Origin: Bradyrhizobium sp. WSM1743
Lineage (GTDB): Bacteria; Pseudomonadota; Alphaproteobacteria; Rhizobiales; Xanthobacteraceae
Reading direction: 5' to 3'
Length of the DNA: 64,000 bases
Assembly: GCF_000473065.1 (NCBI RefSeq)
Contig: NZ_AXAZ01000004.1
Coordinates: 62,001-126,000 of the forward strand
In this document: piece by piece, positions 8,593-17,525 of the stretch
Layout of the letters: the number at the start of each line of letters is the position of its first letter
How positions within the stretch are numbered: position 1 is the first letter of the stretch
The notes under the pieces: generated by a model
What the model was told of the DNA's origin: nothing
What the model saw: only the letters and a program-made list of their open reading frames with translations
Database searches by the model: none
Made by a program: the position numbers and the translations under genes

Positions 8593-9669
8593 ATGGCCGC
8601 ATCAAAAATCACAAGAGACGTCTTCGGGACGCTGCCGGATGGCAGCAAGGTCGAGCGCGTCGCGCTGCGCGGCGAGGGCGGCTTCGAGGTGCGCATCATC
8701 ACCTACGGCGCCGTGCTGCAAGCGCTGATCGCGCCGGACGCGCTAGGCGGCTACGATGACGTCGTGCTCGGCCACGACACATTTGCCGCCTACCTCGCCG
8801 AACGAAAATTCTTCGGCGCCACGGTCGGCCGCTACGCCAACCGCATCGCCAAAGGACAGTTTTCGCTCGATGGCGAGACGGTGCAGCTTCCCGTCAACAA
8901 CGGTCCGAATGCGCTGCATGGCGGGCTCGAGGGTTTTGATCGCAAGCTCTGGGAGATTGTGGACATCGACGAGGGCGCCGAGCCCGCGGTAACGCTCACC
9001 TATGTCAGCCCGCATGGCGAAGAGAACTATCCCGGCCAGCTCGACGTCCGCCTGACCTATCGCATGACCGGCCCGACCGAACTGTCGCTCGTCATGGAGG
9101 CGCGGACGGACCGGCCAACCATCGTCAACCTGACCAACCACAGCTTCTTCAATCTCGAGGGTGCGACATCGGGTAGGTCCATTCTCGATCACAAGCTGAC
9201 GGTCGCAGCAGACCATTTCCTTGCCATTGATGCCACGGCCATTCCGCTGCCGGAACCGCCGCGCGCGGTTGCCGGCACGCCGTTCGATTTCCGCGAGTGG
9301 CGGCCGGTCGGCGAGCGGATCCGTGAGAGCGATCAGCAATTGCGAAACGGCAGGGGCTACGATCACACCTATTGCCTCGGGCGCGACGGCAAGCTTGCGC
9401 TCGCGGCGCACCTCGAGGCGCCACGCTCCGGGCGCATCATGGAGCTGTTCACCGATCAGCCCGGGCTCCAGGTCTATTCCGGCAACTATCTCGACGGCAC
9501 CGTTTCGGGCAAGGGCGGCAAGCTCATCCGTCAATCGGACGCCATGTGCCTGGAGCCGCACATCTGGCCTGACGCGCCGAACAGGCCGGACTTCCCGAGC
9601 CCGCGCCTTGATCCCGGCGGGGTGTATCGCCATCACACGGTTTATCGCTTTTCAGTGAGGTCGCCATGA
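8593..9669 (+). CDS. galM: Aldose 1-epimerase (mutarotase)
   Basis: 358 residues of the GalM fold. Visible family motifs: GATVGRYANRIAKGQF, NALHGG with the substrate-binding His, TNHSFFNL with the catalytic acid His, and CLEPHIWPDAPNRPDFPS with the catalytic base Glu. It interconverts alpha and beta anomers of aldoses, which here would feed the 1-dehydrogenase with the correct anomer. ATG 8593 lies two bases after the previous stop; a TTG at 8587 is also in frame. Its stop overlaps the following lactonase gene (9666-9669). Confidence 0.9.
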   Translation: MAASKITRDVFGTLPDGSKVERVALRGEGGFEVRIITYGAVLQALIAPDALGGYDDVVLGHDTFAAYLAERKFFGATVGRYANRIAKGQFSLDGETVQLPVNNGPNALHGGLEGFDRKLWEIVDIDEGAEPAVTLTYVSPHGEENYPGQLDVRLTYRMTGPTELSLVMEARTDRPTIVNLTNHSFFNLEGATSGRSILDHKLTVAADHFLAIDATAIPLPEPPRAVAGTPFDFREWRPVGERIRESDQQLRNGRGYDHTYCLGRDGKLALAAHLEAPRSGRIMELFTDQPGLQVYSGNYLDGTVSGKGGKLIRQSDAMCLEPHIWPDAPNRPDFPSPRLDPGGVYRHHTVYRFSVRSP

Positions 9670-10547
9670 TGGAACAGGTGCCCACGACTGTCCTCTCGGA
9701 CCATCCTTGCCATCTCGGCGAAGGTCCGACCTATGACGTGACCACCGATACGGCCTGGTGGTTCGACATCCGTGAAGGGCTGCTGTTCGAGGCGCGGCTC
9801 GGCAGCGGCGGCATTCGCGTCCACGCACTCGGCCGGATGGCCAGCGCGCTCGGACGCATCGATGCCGAGCGGCAGTTGATCGTGGCGGAAGACGGGCTCT
9901 ACATCCGCACACTCGCCGACGGCGCGATTACGCTGTTCTGTCCGCTCGAAGCGGACAATCCGGCGACGCGCTCAAACGATTGCCGTGTGCATCAATCCGG
10001 AACGTTCTGGATCGGCTCCATGGGCAAGAGGGCCGAGCCGAAGGCGGGCGCGATCTATGCGCTCCATCGCGGCAAGATCTCGACACTGTTTCCCGGCATC
10101 AGCATTCCCAATTCGATCTGCTTCTCGCCTGACGGTGCCACTGGCTACTTCACTGACACCTTGCGCGCCGTGCTCTACGCGGTGCCGCTCAATCCTGCGA
10201 CCGGCCTGCCACGCGGCGAGCCGGAGGTGCTGTTGCGCCACACCGGCATCGGCGGCCTAGATGGGTCAGTATGCGACGCCGACGGAAAGATCTGGAATGC
10301 CTGCTGGGGTGCGGGCCGTATCGATGTCTATTCTCCGCAAGGCGAGCGCCTTCGCTCGCTGAGCGTGCCGGCAAAGCAGGCGAGCTGTCCCGCCTTCGTC
10401 GGCCCCGATCTGTCGCGCCTCCTCGTCACCTCGGCATGGCAGGACATGGACGCGGCCGCGCGCGCCGCCGATCCGCAAGCCGGTTGCACTTTTTTACTGG
10501 AGGCATCCGCGCGCGGACGCGCGGAACCCGACGTCAAGCTCGCATAG
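9666..10547 (+). CDS. SMP-30/gluconolactonase family lactonase
   Basis: 293 residues, six-bladed beta-propeller of the SMP-30/LRE family. The divalent-metal site is suggested by HLGEGPTYD (Glu), SNDCRVHQSGTFWIGSMG (Asn), IPNSICFSPDG (Asn) and GGLDGSVCDADGKIW (Asp). It likely hydrolyses the aldonolactone made by the dehydrogenase at 7664-8590, equivalent to L-arabinonolactonase AraB of Azospirillum. Last gene in the tightly overlapped part of the operon; chvE follows after 73 bases with no terminator visible, so read-through is likely. Specificity is inferred from context. Confidence 0.88.
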   Translation: MMEQVPTTVLSDHPCHLGEGPTYDVTTDTAWWFDIREGLLFEARLGSGGIRVHALGRMASALGRIDAERQLIVAEDGLYIRTLADGAITLFCPLEADNPATRSNDCRVHQSGTFWIGSMGKRAEPKAGAIYALHRGKISTLFPGISIPNSICFSPDGATGYFTDTLRAVLYAVPLNPATGLPRGEPEVLLRHTGIGGLDGSVCDADGKIWNACWGAGRIDVYSPQGERLRSLSVPAKQASCPAFVGPDLSRLLVTSAWQDMDAAARAADPQAGCTFLLEASARGRAEPDVKLA

Positions 10548-10620
10548 GAGACCAGAAGCAGCCCACGACCACGTTCTCGACGCTACGAAGAAGACAGTCT
10601 GACACCCAAGGGAGTGAAAT

Positions 10621-11691
10621 ATGCTGAAATTGAAGACGACATTTCTCGCGCTGGCGCTGGCCGGTGCTGCCACGATGGCCGCAGGCGTCACCGCCTCCGC
10701 CCAGAAGGCGACGGTCGGCATCGCCATGCCGACCAAATCGTCGGCGCGCTGGATCGACGATGGCAACAACATGGTCAAGGTGCTGAAAGAGCGCGGCTAC
10801 AACACCGACCTGCAATATGCCGAGGATGACATTCCGAACCAGCTCTCGCAGGTCGAGAATATGGTGACCAAAGGCGCCAAGGCGCTGGTGATCGCTGCGA
10901 TCGACGGCACCACGCTGTCCGACGTGCTCAAGCAGGCGAAAGCAAAAGGCATCACAGTGATCGCCTATGACCGCCTGATCCGCGGCACGCCGAACGTCGA
11001 CTATTATGCGACCTTCGACAATTTCCAGGTCGGCGTGCTCCAGGCGCAATCGATCGAAAAAGGCCTCGGTCTCAAGGAAGGGAAGGGTCCCTTCAACATC
11101 GAGCTGTTCGGCGGCTCGCCCGACGATAACAATGCCTACTTCTTCTACAACGGCGCGATGAGCGTGCTGAAGCCCTATATCGACAGCGGCAAGCTCGTCG
11201 TCGTGTCCGGCCAGATGGGCATGGACAAGGTAGCGACCCTGCGCTGGGACGGCGCCACCGCGCAGGCGCGCATGGACAATCTGCTCAGCGCCTACTACGG
11301 CAACAAGAAGATCAATGCCGTGCTGTCGCCCTATGACGGCATTTCGATCGGCATCATCTCCTCGCTGAAGGGCGTCGGCTATGGCAGCGCCGACCAGCCC
11401 ATGCCTGTTATCTCGGGCCAGGACGCCGAGGTGCCCTCGATCAAGGCCATGCTGCGCGGCGACCAGTCTTCGACCATCTTCAAGGACACCCGCGACCTCG
11501 CCAAGGTGACTGCCGACATGGTCGACGCCGCGCTCGCCGGCAAGGAGGTCACCGTCAACGACACCAAGACCTATGAGAACGGCGTCAAGACCGTGCCGTC
11601 CTATCTGCTCAAGCCGGTGGTGGTCTACAAGGACAATTGGGAGAAGGTGCTGGTCGACAGCGGCTACTACAAGAAGGCGCAGTTCCAGTAA
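10621..11691 (+). CDS. chvE: Multiple-sugar periplasmic binding protein ChvE
   Basis: 356 residues. Sec signal peptide ([20 protein letters not shown], cleavage near residue 27), then a periplasmic sugar-binding fold with [27 protein letters not shown] and [15 protein letters not shown], all typical of ChvE. In Agrobacterium ChvE binds arabinose, galactose, glucose and others, feeds the GguAB importer and also interacts with a sensor kinase (VirA); no virA is seen here. GGGAG at 10610-10614 is 6 bases before the ATG. A repeat element of about 105 bases separates it from gguA. Confidence 0.93.
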   Translation: MLKLKTTFLALALAGAATMAAGVTASAQKATVGIAMPTKSSARWIDDGNNMVKVLKERGYNTDLQYAEDDIPNQLSQVENMVTKGAKALVIAAIDGTTLSDVLKQAKAKGITVIAYDRLIRGTPNVDYYATFDNFQVGVLQAQSIEKGLGLKEGKGPFNIELFGGSPDDNNAYFFYNGAMSVLKPYIDSGKLVVVSGQMGMDKVATLRWDGATAQARMDNLLSAYYGNKKINAVLSPYDGISIGIISSLKGVGYGSADQPMPVISGQDAEVPSIKAMLRGDQSSTIFKDTRDLAKVTADMVDAALAGKEVTVNDTKTYENGVKTVPSYLLKPVVVYKDNWEKVLVDSGYYKKAQFQ

Positions 11692-11701
11692 ATTTCTTGC
11701 T

Positions 11702-11806
11702 CCGTCATTCCGGGGCGATGCGAAGCATCGAACTATGGTGCGCGATTGCGCACCTGAGAATCTCGAGGTTCCGGGTTCGCCCTACGGGCGCCCCGGAACG
11801 ACGTTG
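11702..11806. repeat. Palindromic repeat (CGTCATTCCGGGGCG type) between chvE and gguA
   Basis: The ends are inverted: CGTCATTCCGGGGCG at about 11704-11718 and GCGCCCCGGAACGACG at about 11790-11806. Inside are hairpins CGATGC-GAA-GCATCG (11716-11730) and GGTGCGC-GATT-GCGCACC (about 11737-11754). It fills nearly the whole gap between chvE and gguA inside an operon, where it could stabilise the 3' end of chvE mRNA or reduce downstream expression. Repeats of this type are abundant in Bradyrhizobium; the role is inferred. Confidence 0.75.
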
Positions 11807-11824
11807 ATTTAGGGACACGAAGCC

Positions 11825-13402
11825 ATGACCGCCATGCTGGAGATGCGCAACGTCAGCAAAAGCTTTGCCGGTGTGCAGGCGCTGCGTGACGTCAACTTCT
11901 CGGTTCACGCCGGGCAGATCCACGCCCTCGTTGGCGAGAACGGCGCCGGCAAGTCGACGCTGATGAAGGTGCTGAGCGGGGTCTATCCGCATGGTAGCTA
12001 CGAGGGCACCATCGTCTTCGAAGGCGAGGAACGGCGCTTCCGCGACATCAACGATTCGGAGGCGCTCGGCATCATCATCATCCATCAAGAGCTGGCACTG
12101 ATCCCGCTGATGTCGATCGCGGAAAACATCTTCCTGTCGCATCCGCCGTCGAAGCTCGGCGTCATCGATCGTGACGAAGTGTACCGGCGCACGCGCGAGC
12201 TGCTGGCGCAGGTCGGCCTAAGGGAATCGCCTGATACGCTGATCACCGATCTCGGAGTCGGCAAGCAGCAGCTCGTCGAGATCGCCAAAGCACTATCCAA
12301 GCGGGTGCGGATGCTGATCCTGGACGAGCCGACTGCGAGCCTCAACGAGGCCGATAGCGCTGCGCTGCTCGAACGCCTGATGGCGTTCCGCGAGCAGGGC
12401 ATCGGCTCGATCCTAATCTCGCACAAGCTGAACGAGGTCGCCAAGGTCGCCGACCACATCACCGTGCTGCGCGATGGCCGCACCGTCGACAGCATCGACT
12501 GCCATGCCGAGCCGATCCAGGAAGACCGCATCATCCGCAGCATGGTGAACCGCGATATGGCGCACCGCTTCCCCGAGCGTAGCGTGAAGATCGGCGAGCC
12601 CGTGCTCGACGTCGCGAACTGGTCGGTCTATCACCCCATCCATCCCGATCGGCAGGTGATCAAGAACGTCAATTTCGGCGTCAGGCGCGGCGAGGTCGTC
12701 GGCATTGCCGGGTTGATGGGCGCCGGCCGCACCGAATTCGCCATGAGCCTGTTCGGCCGCTCCTGGGGCACCAATATCAGCGGCAGCCTCCGCCTCGAGG
12801 GCAGGGAGATGGCGCTGCCGAGCGTCGCGGCCGCGATCGACGCCGGCCTCGCCTATGTCACCGAGGACCGCAAGCAGCTCGGCCTGATCCTCGCCGACGA
12901 CGTCCGCAAGAACATCACGCTGGCGAGCCTCGACCAGGTCGCGCCCGGCCGCGTGATCGATGACATCGCCGAGCTGAAGGTCGCCAGCGACTACCGCAGC
13001 AGGATGCGGATCCGCTGCTCCGACGTCTACCAGGAGACCGGCCAGCTTTCCGGCGGAAACCAGCAGAAAGTCGTGCTGTCGAAATGGCTGATGACCGACC
13101 CCAAGGTTCTCATCCTGGACGAGCCGACAAGGGGTATCGACGTCGGTGCCAAATACGAGATTTACTGTATCATCAACGAGCTGGCGGAAGCCGGCCGCGG
13201 CGTCGTGGTGATCTCCTCGGAGATGCCCGAACTGCTCGGCATCTGCGACCGCATCTGCGTCATGAACGACGGGGCCTTCGTAGGGGAATTCAGGGGATCG
13301 GAGGCGACGCAGGAGAAGATCATGCGCGCCATCATGCGCAACGAACGAAGCATTGGGAACGCCGCGCCCGCGGCCGCGGAGATGGGAGGATTGCAGCCAT
13401 GA
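11825..13402 (+). CDS. gguA: Multiple-sugar ABC transporter ATP-binding protein GguA
   Basis: 525 residues with two ABC domains. Domain 1 has Walker A GENGAGKST and Walker B LILDEPTASLN with the family-type signature LGVGKQQLVEIAKAL; domain 2 has the degenerate P-loop GLMGAGRTE, signature LSGGNQQKVVLSKW and Walker B LILDEPTRGID. This matches GguA/MmsA/XylG-type CUT2 ATPases and partners with ChvE and GguB. The ATG at 11825 follows AGGGA about 10 bases upstream. Its stop overlaps gguB by ATGA at 13399-13402. The third gene of the Agrobacterium locus, gguC, is not present downstream. Confidence 0.92.
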   Translation: MTAMLEMRNVSKSFAGVQALRDVNFSVHAGQIHALVGENGAGKSTLMKVLSGVYPHGSYEGTIVFEGEERRFRDINDSEALGIIIIHQELALIPLMSIAENIFLSHPPSKLGVIDRDEVYRRTRELLAQVGLRESPDTLITDLGVGKQQLVEIAKALSKRVRMLILDEPTASLNEADSAALLERLMAFREQGIGSILISHKLNEVAKVADHITVLRDGRTVDSIDCHAEPIQEDRIIRSMVNRDMAHRFPERSVKIGEPVLDVANWSVYHPIHPDRQVIKNVNFGVRRGEVVGIAGLMGAGRTEFAMSLFGRSWGTNISGSLRLEGREMALPSVAAAIDAGLAYVTEDRKQLGLILADDVRKNITLASLDQVAPGRVIDDIAELKVASDYRSRMRIRCSDVYQETGQLSGGNQQKVVLSKWLMTDPKVLILDEPTRGIDVGAKYEIYCIINELAEAGRGVVVISSEMPELLGICDRICVMNDGAFVGEFRGSEATQEKIMRAIMRNERSIGNAAPAAAEMGGLQP

Positions 13403-14589
13403 CCGACAAGACGGTGTCGCTGCCCGAGGAGCGCCGGCACGGCAGCTTCATCAAGAACAACTTGCGCAACTACGGCATGCTGATGTCGCTGGTCGCGATC
13501 ATGCTGTTCTTCCAGGTCGTCACCGGCGGCACGCTGCTGCAGCCGCTCAACCTCACCAATCTGGTGCTGCAGAACAGCTACATCGTCATCATGGCGCTCG
13601 GCATGCTGCTGGTGATCGTCACCGGCCATATCGACCTCTCGGTCGGTTCGGTCGCGGGCTTCATCGGCGCTGTCGCCGCTGTTCTCATGGTGACCTACAA
13701 GGTCGATTACACGCTTGCCTTCATCGTCTGCCTCCTGGTCGGTGCCGCCATTGGCGCCGCACAGGGCTATTGGGTGGCCTATTTCAAGATCCCGTCCTTC
13801 ATCGTCACCCTGGCGGGGATGCTGGTGTTCAAGGGACTGGCGCTGGCGGTGTTGCAGGGCCAGTCGCTCGGCCCGTTCCCGCCGACCTTCCAGAAATTGT
13901 CCTCGGGCTTCATTCCGGAGCTGCTGCCCGAGGCCGGCACGCTGCATCCGACGTCCATGCTCATCGGCGCCGTGCTCGCGCTCGGCCTCGTCTACGCCAG
14001 CGCCAAGGGCCGGTCGCGCGAGCAGTCGCACGGCATCGAGGTCGAGCCCTACGCGTTCTTTCTCGGCAAGAGCATTTTGCTGGCCTGCGCCGTGCTCTAT
14101 TTCACCTACCTGATCGCCTCGCATCGCGGTCTGCCCAACGTGCTGGTGATCATGAGTGCGCTGATCGCCCTCTATGGTTTCGTGACCCGTCGCACCGTGA
14201 TCGGCCGGCAGATCTACGCGGTCGGTGGCAACGCCAAGGCGGCAAGCCTGTCGGGCATCAAGACCGAGCGGCTGACCTTCCTCACCTTCGTCAACATGGG
14301 CGTACTGGCCGCGCTCGCCGGCCTCGTCTTCGCCGCGCGCCTCAACACCGCGACCCCGAAGGCCGGTCTCGGCTTCGAGCTCGACGTCATCGCCGCCTGC
14401 TTTATCGGCGGCGCCTCGGCCTATGGCGGTGTCGGCCGCGTCGGCGGTGCCGTGGTCGGCGCCATGATCATGGGCGTGATGAACAACGGCATGTCCATCC
14501 TCGGCATCGGCATCGACTATCAGCAGGTCATCAAAGGCCTGGTGCTGCTGGGAGCGGTGTGCATCGACGTTTACAACCAGCGGCGATAG
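13399..14589 (+). CDS. gguB: Multiple-sugar ABC transporter permease GguB
   Basis: 396 residues, polytopic CUT2 permease. Motifs LVIVTGHIDLSVGSVAGF, IPSFIVTLAGMLVFKG, YAVGGNAKAASLSGI and LDVIAACFIGGASAYGG fit the GguB/XylH group, which is longer than YtfT-type permeases, as here. Start ATG 13399 overlaps the gguA stop. Together with ChvE and GguA it forms a second sugar importer next to the YtfQRT/YjfF-like system. A hairpin followed by TTTT ends the operon. Confidence 0.92.
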   Translation: MTDKTVSLPEERRHGSFIKNNLRNYGMLMSLVAIMLFFQVVTGGTLLQPLNLTNLVLQNSYIVIMALGMLLVIVTGHIDLSVGSVAGFIGAVAAVLMVTYKVDYTLAFIVCLLVGAAIGAAQGYWVAYFKIPSFIVTLAGMLVFKGLALAVLQGQSLGPFPPTFQKLSSGFIPELLPEAGTLHPTSMLIGAVLALGLVYASAKGRSREQSHGIEVEPYAFFLGKSILLACAVLYFTYLIASHRGLPNVLVIMSALIALYGFVTRRTVIGRQIYAVGGNAKAASLSGIKTERLTFLTFVNMGVLAALAGLVFAARLNTATPKAGLGFELDVIAACFIGGASAYGGVGRVGGAVVGAMIMGVMNNGMSILGIGIDYQQVIKGLVLLGAVCIDVYNQRR

Positions 14590-14606
14590 TTTCAGTAACT
14601 TTGTAG

Positions 14607-14643
14607 GGTGGGCAGAGGCGCCCTTGCGCCGTGCCCACCTTTT
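14607..14643 (+). terminator. Terminator-like hairpin after gguB (also a GGTGGGCA repeat)
   Basis: Arms GGTGGGCA (14607-14614) and TGCCCACC (14632-14639) with an inner GGCGC/GCGCC helix and loop CCTT, followed directly by TTTT at 14640-14643. The position, 18 bases after the gguB stop, fits an intrinsic terminator, although the sequence also belongs to a GGGTGGGCA...TGCCCACC repeat type that is frequent in Bradyrhizobium. Confidence 0.6.
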
Positions 14644-14738
14644 CCATGACTACGACGAAAGCGGCGAGCGCGCCTTCGCCCTTGAGCTGTGGCAAGCGCT
14701 TTGGCCAGCTGACTCGATTGCTCGCGCCGCACTCATCC

Positions 14739-15164
14739 TCAGGATTGCAACACCGGAACCAGCCCGTAGCGCAGCATCGTTTCCTTCATTTTGGCCGGAT
14801 CAGGCGCGCCGGTGGATAGCAGGGCCGCCATGTCCTTGAAGTATTGTGGGCCGAGTACGCCGGGGCTGAGGATGCACAGGCAGGTCGCCGGTCGGGGCGA
14901 ACGGTTGATAAAACCGTGCACCACGCCGCGCTTGATGAAGAGGCTTTCGCCCGGCGCCACGTCGATCTCCTTCGCGTCGATACGCCAGGTCGAGATGCCG
15001 CTGAGTCCATAGATCGTCTCGTCCCAGCGATCGTGATAATGCGGAATCGGCATGCGCGCGTTCGGCTGTAGCGTCATCTCGAATAGGTCGAGGCCGCCGG
15101 CGGTGTCATCCTTGCTCTGTAGGAACGTCAGCTGCAGCGCGCCAAGGTTGATGATCTCAGGCAT
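14739..15164 (-). CDS. Cupin-domain protein
   Basis: 141 residues, single small beta-barrel. Cupin motif 1 is clear (PIPHYHDRWDETIYGLSG: His, His, Glu) and motif 2 is GESLFIKRGVVHGFIN (His), giving a 3-His-1-Glu type metal site. The enzyme or sensor role is unknown; many such proteins are isomerases, dioxygenases or small-molecule binders. The start at 15164 (MPEIINLGAL) is chosen because upstream in-frame sequence up to 15299 is not cupin-like. It converges with gguB. Confidence 0.8.
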   Translation of the reverse strand: MPEIINLGALQLTFLQSKDDTAGGLDLFEMTLQPNARMPIPHYHDRWDETIYGLSGISTWRIDAKEIDVAPGESLFIKRGVVHGFINRSPRPATCLCILSPGVLGPQYFKDMAALLSTGAPDPAKMKETMLRYGLVPVLQS

Positions 15165-15635
15165 GGCGAACTCATCCAGTCGTGTGGAGCGCGATATTAG
15201 CGCACGACGCCAGGAAGCCAAGACGGAGGAAGCCAAACTACCCGAGACCCACATGGAGCAGGTGCCCTTGCTGTGCAGTGCCGCAACGGCGCCATACAAT
15301 GCGACCGAGGCAGCGCATTGGTGTCGGAGACGAGCGGCTCGACCAGTCGGGCCGCGACGCCGCGACCTCTTCCTTCCCGGCCGCGTCGCGATCTTTTCCG
15401 ACCGTGCGCTGAATGCATCGCTCTATCGCTGGCTTGCGGAATGGTTTGCAGCTGGTTTAGGCGATCGTGGGGTGGATCCGCTCGGGCGCGATCTCCTAGT
15501 GCTGCGTGGCGCCAGCGAGAGGGCGGTCTGGGTGCTCTGGCCTTGCTCGGGCGCATTGAGGTTCAGGAAGGGCCGCCGAGGGGCTTGCCCGCTTGAGCTA
15601 TTGCTCAGGTGATGGGTATATGATCGAATGCTCGG
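15165..15635. other. Intergenic region of 471 bases with a possible gene remnant
   Basis: No intact gene is supported. The 5' half holds the leader of the minus-strand cupin gene. The 3' half has a protein-like stretch (about 15346-15560, plus strand) described separately. No ribosome binding site precedes the 15636 start convincingly. Confidence 0.5.
15346..15560 (+). pseudogene. Possible decayed fragment resembling a VWA/NorD-type protein
   Basis: One frame encodes ASLYRWLAEWFAAG, then DPLGRDLLVLRGASERA. These resemble, by recollection only, a segment of VWA-domain proteins of the NorD/CoxE kind. Nothing recognisable lies on either side, there is no start codon with a ribosome binding site, and flanking codons are arginine-rich as in non-coding GC-rich DNA. 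It may be a remnant or chance similarity. Confidence 0.22.
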
Positions 15636-16298
15636 ATGGACCAGAGCCGCCCAAAGCCCGATCTGATCATTTTCGACTGCGACGGCGTGCTCGTCGACAG
15701 CGAGCTCCTGAGCTGTCGCTGCCTGTCCGAGGTGCTGGCTGAATTCGGTCTCGTGCTCAGCGAGGAGCAGGCGCTCGAGCTGTTTCTCGGACGCAGCACC
15801 AAGGCGATCGAGCAGCACTACCGCGATCTCGGACAGGTCGTGCCGGATGGCTTTCTGTCGCGATTGAAATCGCGCGTGCTGGAGACGTTTGCCGTCTCGC
15901 TCGAGCCGATCCCCGGGGTCGAGGCAGTCATCTCTGGGCTGACCGTGCCGTTCTGTGTCGCCTCGTCCAGCGACATCGACCGCGTGTCGCTCTCGCTGGA
16001 TGTCACCGGCCTCAAGCCGTATTTCGGCGATCGGCTTTATACCGCGCAGATGGTCAGGCGCGCCAAGCCGGCGCCCGATCTCTTTCTCCATGCAGCCGAG
16101 AACATGCACACACTGCCTTCACGCACGCTGGTGATCGAGGACAGCGTCAGCGGCGTGCAGGCGGGCAAGGCGGCCGGCATGACCGTTTGGGGATTCGTCG
16201 GCGGCGGCCATTATCGCAGCCGCGACGGCCGCGCTATATTGTCCGCCGCCGGGGCCGATCGGGTCTTCGCGCGCATGAGCGATTTCTGGGAGGTGTGA
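15636..16298 (+). CDS. HAD-superfamily sugar-phosphate phosphatase (beta-phosphoglucomutase-like)
   Basis: 220 residues. HAD motif I is IIFDCDGVLVDSE (nucleophile Asp, acid Asp), motif II is FCVASSSD, motif III Lys is in RRAKPAPDLFLHAA and motif IV is LVIEDSVSGVQAGKAAGM. The helical cap after motif I is of the C1 beta-phosphoglucomutase type. It probably dephosphorylates a sugar or polyol phosphate in the cytoplasm. It ends 6 bases before the SorC regulator, so it is likely transcribed with it and may belong to polyol metabolism. Confidence 0.87.
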   Translation: MDQSRPKPDLIIFDCDGVLVDSELLSCRCLSEVLAEFGLVLSEEQALELFLGRSTKAIEQHYRDLGQVVPDGFLSRLKSRVLETFAVSLEPIPGVEAVISGLTVPFCVASSSDIDRVSLSLDVTGLKPYFGDRLYTAQMVRRAKPAPDLFLHAAENMHTLPSRTLVIEDSVSGVQAGKAAGMTVWGFVGGGHYRSRDGRAILSAAGADRVFARMSDFWEV

Positions 16299-16304
16299 GC
16301 CCGC

Positions 16305-17255
16305 ATGGCCGCCGAGAACGACAAGGCGAGACTCGACGACGCCGCGCGCGCCGGGTGGCTCTATTTCATTGCCGGCCACACCCAGGACGAGATCGCGAAG
16401 ATGCTCCAGGTCTCGCGCGCCTCGGCGCAGCGGCTGGTCTCGCTGTGCCTCGCCGAGCGGCTCATCACCTTCCGGCTCGAGCATCCCATCGCCGCGTGCA
16501 TGGAACTGGCGGCGCGGCTGAAGGAGCGGTTCGATCTCGTCCATTGCGAGGTGGTTCCGGCCGATCCCGCCGCGCCGCAGGCGGTGGCTGGAATTGCCGA
16601 GCGCTGCGCGAATTTGCTCGACTCCACGCTGCGCTCGGAGACGCCGGTCATCGTCGCGCTCGGCACGGGGCGAGCGGTGCGCGCCGCGGTCGAGCGCGTC
16701 ACGCCGATCGACCGGCCCAACCACCAGATCGTCTCGCTGGTCGGCAACATCTCGGCCGACGGATCGGCGAGCTTCTACGACACCGTCGGCCGGCTCGCCG
16801 ACCGCACCGGCGCGCGGCACTATCCGATGCCGCTGCCGTTCCTGATGTCGTCGGAGGACGAGCGCAACAGGATGGTGCGCATCGAGCCGATCGCCAAGGT
16901 GAAAGCGGTCGCAGCCAAGGCGGATTTGCGCCTCGTCGGCGTCGGCCAGATGGACCAGAAGGCGCAGGTGCACATCGACGGCTTCGTCACCCGCGACGAA
17001 TTGTTCGAGATGATGCGCCTGGGTGCCATCGGCGAGATCACCGGCTGGGCCTATGACGCGAAAGGCCGCCTGCTCAAGGCCGGAACCAACAAGCGCCTCA
17101 CCAGCATTCCGCCGGAAGTGCCGGCGAGGACCACGACGATCGGCGCCGCCGTCGGCGCTGCCAAGGTCCCGGCGATCGCGGCCGCGCTGAGCGGCGGCCT
17201 GATCAACGGATTGATCACGGACGAGGCGACGGCAAGGGCCATTCTGGAGCGGTAG
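16305..17255 (+). CDS. SorC/DeoR-family sugar-binding transcriptional regulator
   Basis: 316 residues. N-terminal helix-turn-helix (AGHTQDEIAKMLQVSRASAQRLV), then a sugar-phosphate isomerase-like effector domain with LGTGRAVRAAVERV, SLVGNISADGSAS, VGVGQMDQKAQVH and GEITGWAYDAKGRL. SorC proteins sense phosphorylated sugars or polyols and bind long palindromes. The gene stands directly before the polyol operon on the same strand, and a 15-bp-arm imperfect palindrome at 17547-17581 lies at the operon's promoter. The effector is unknown; a pentulose or fructose phosphate is plausible from the kinases in the operon. Confidence 0.9.
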   Translation: MAAENDKARLDDAARAGWLYFIAGHTQDEIAKMLQVSRASAQRLVSLCLAERLITFRLEHPIAACMELAARLKERFDLVHCEVVPADPAAPQAVAGIAERCANLLDSTLRSETPVIVALGTGRAVRAAVERVTPIDRPNHQIVSLVGNISADGSASFYDTVGRLADRTGARHYPMPLPFLMSSEDERNRMVRIEPIAKVKAVAAKADLRLVGVGQMDQKAQVHIDGFVTRDELFEMMRLGAIGEITGWAYDAKGRLLKAGTNKRLTSIPPEVPARTTTIGAAVGAAKVPAIAAALSGGLINGLITDEATARAILER

Positions 17256-17283
17256 GCACGCGCTACGCCGCACCGGGACTGCG

Positions 17284-17411
17284 CTCCTCTCCCGCTTGCG
17301 GGAGAGGGTCGGGGAGAGGGTGTCTCCTCGCTGGGACTCCCCAAGAGGATAAAACCCTCACCCGTATCGCATCTTCGATGCGATACGGCCTCTCCCGCAA
17401 GCGGGAGAGGT
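17284..17411. repeat. Composite palindromic intergenic repeat, copy B
   Basis: Both ends carry the same hairpin word, CTCTCCCGCTTGCGGGAGAG near 17288 and its counterpart CCTCTCCCGCAAGCGGGAGAG near 17390. In between is an 11-bp stem CGTATCGCATC/GATGCGATACG at 17363-17387 with a TTC triloop, preceded by ACCCTCACC. The layout is the same as copies A and C, with different stem sequence. Confidence 0.8.
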
Positions 17412-17525
17412 GGAGCATGCCGCGGCGCTTGTTTCCGACAATTGCCGTCATTGCTGCACCCGCCCGATGCGCAATCGCTCCCGCACCGCAGCACTCATAA
17501 GTTGCGCAGATACCCACGCGGCTGC

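Noticed and set aside
16119..17273. Long minus-strand open frame opposite the SorC regulator
   Set aside because: Its translation is rich in Arg, Asp and His with no fold pattern; it is the usual antisense shadow of a GC-rich gene.
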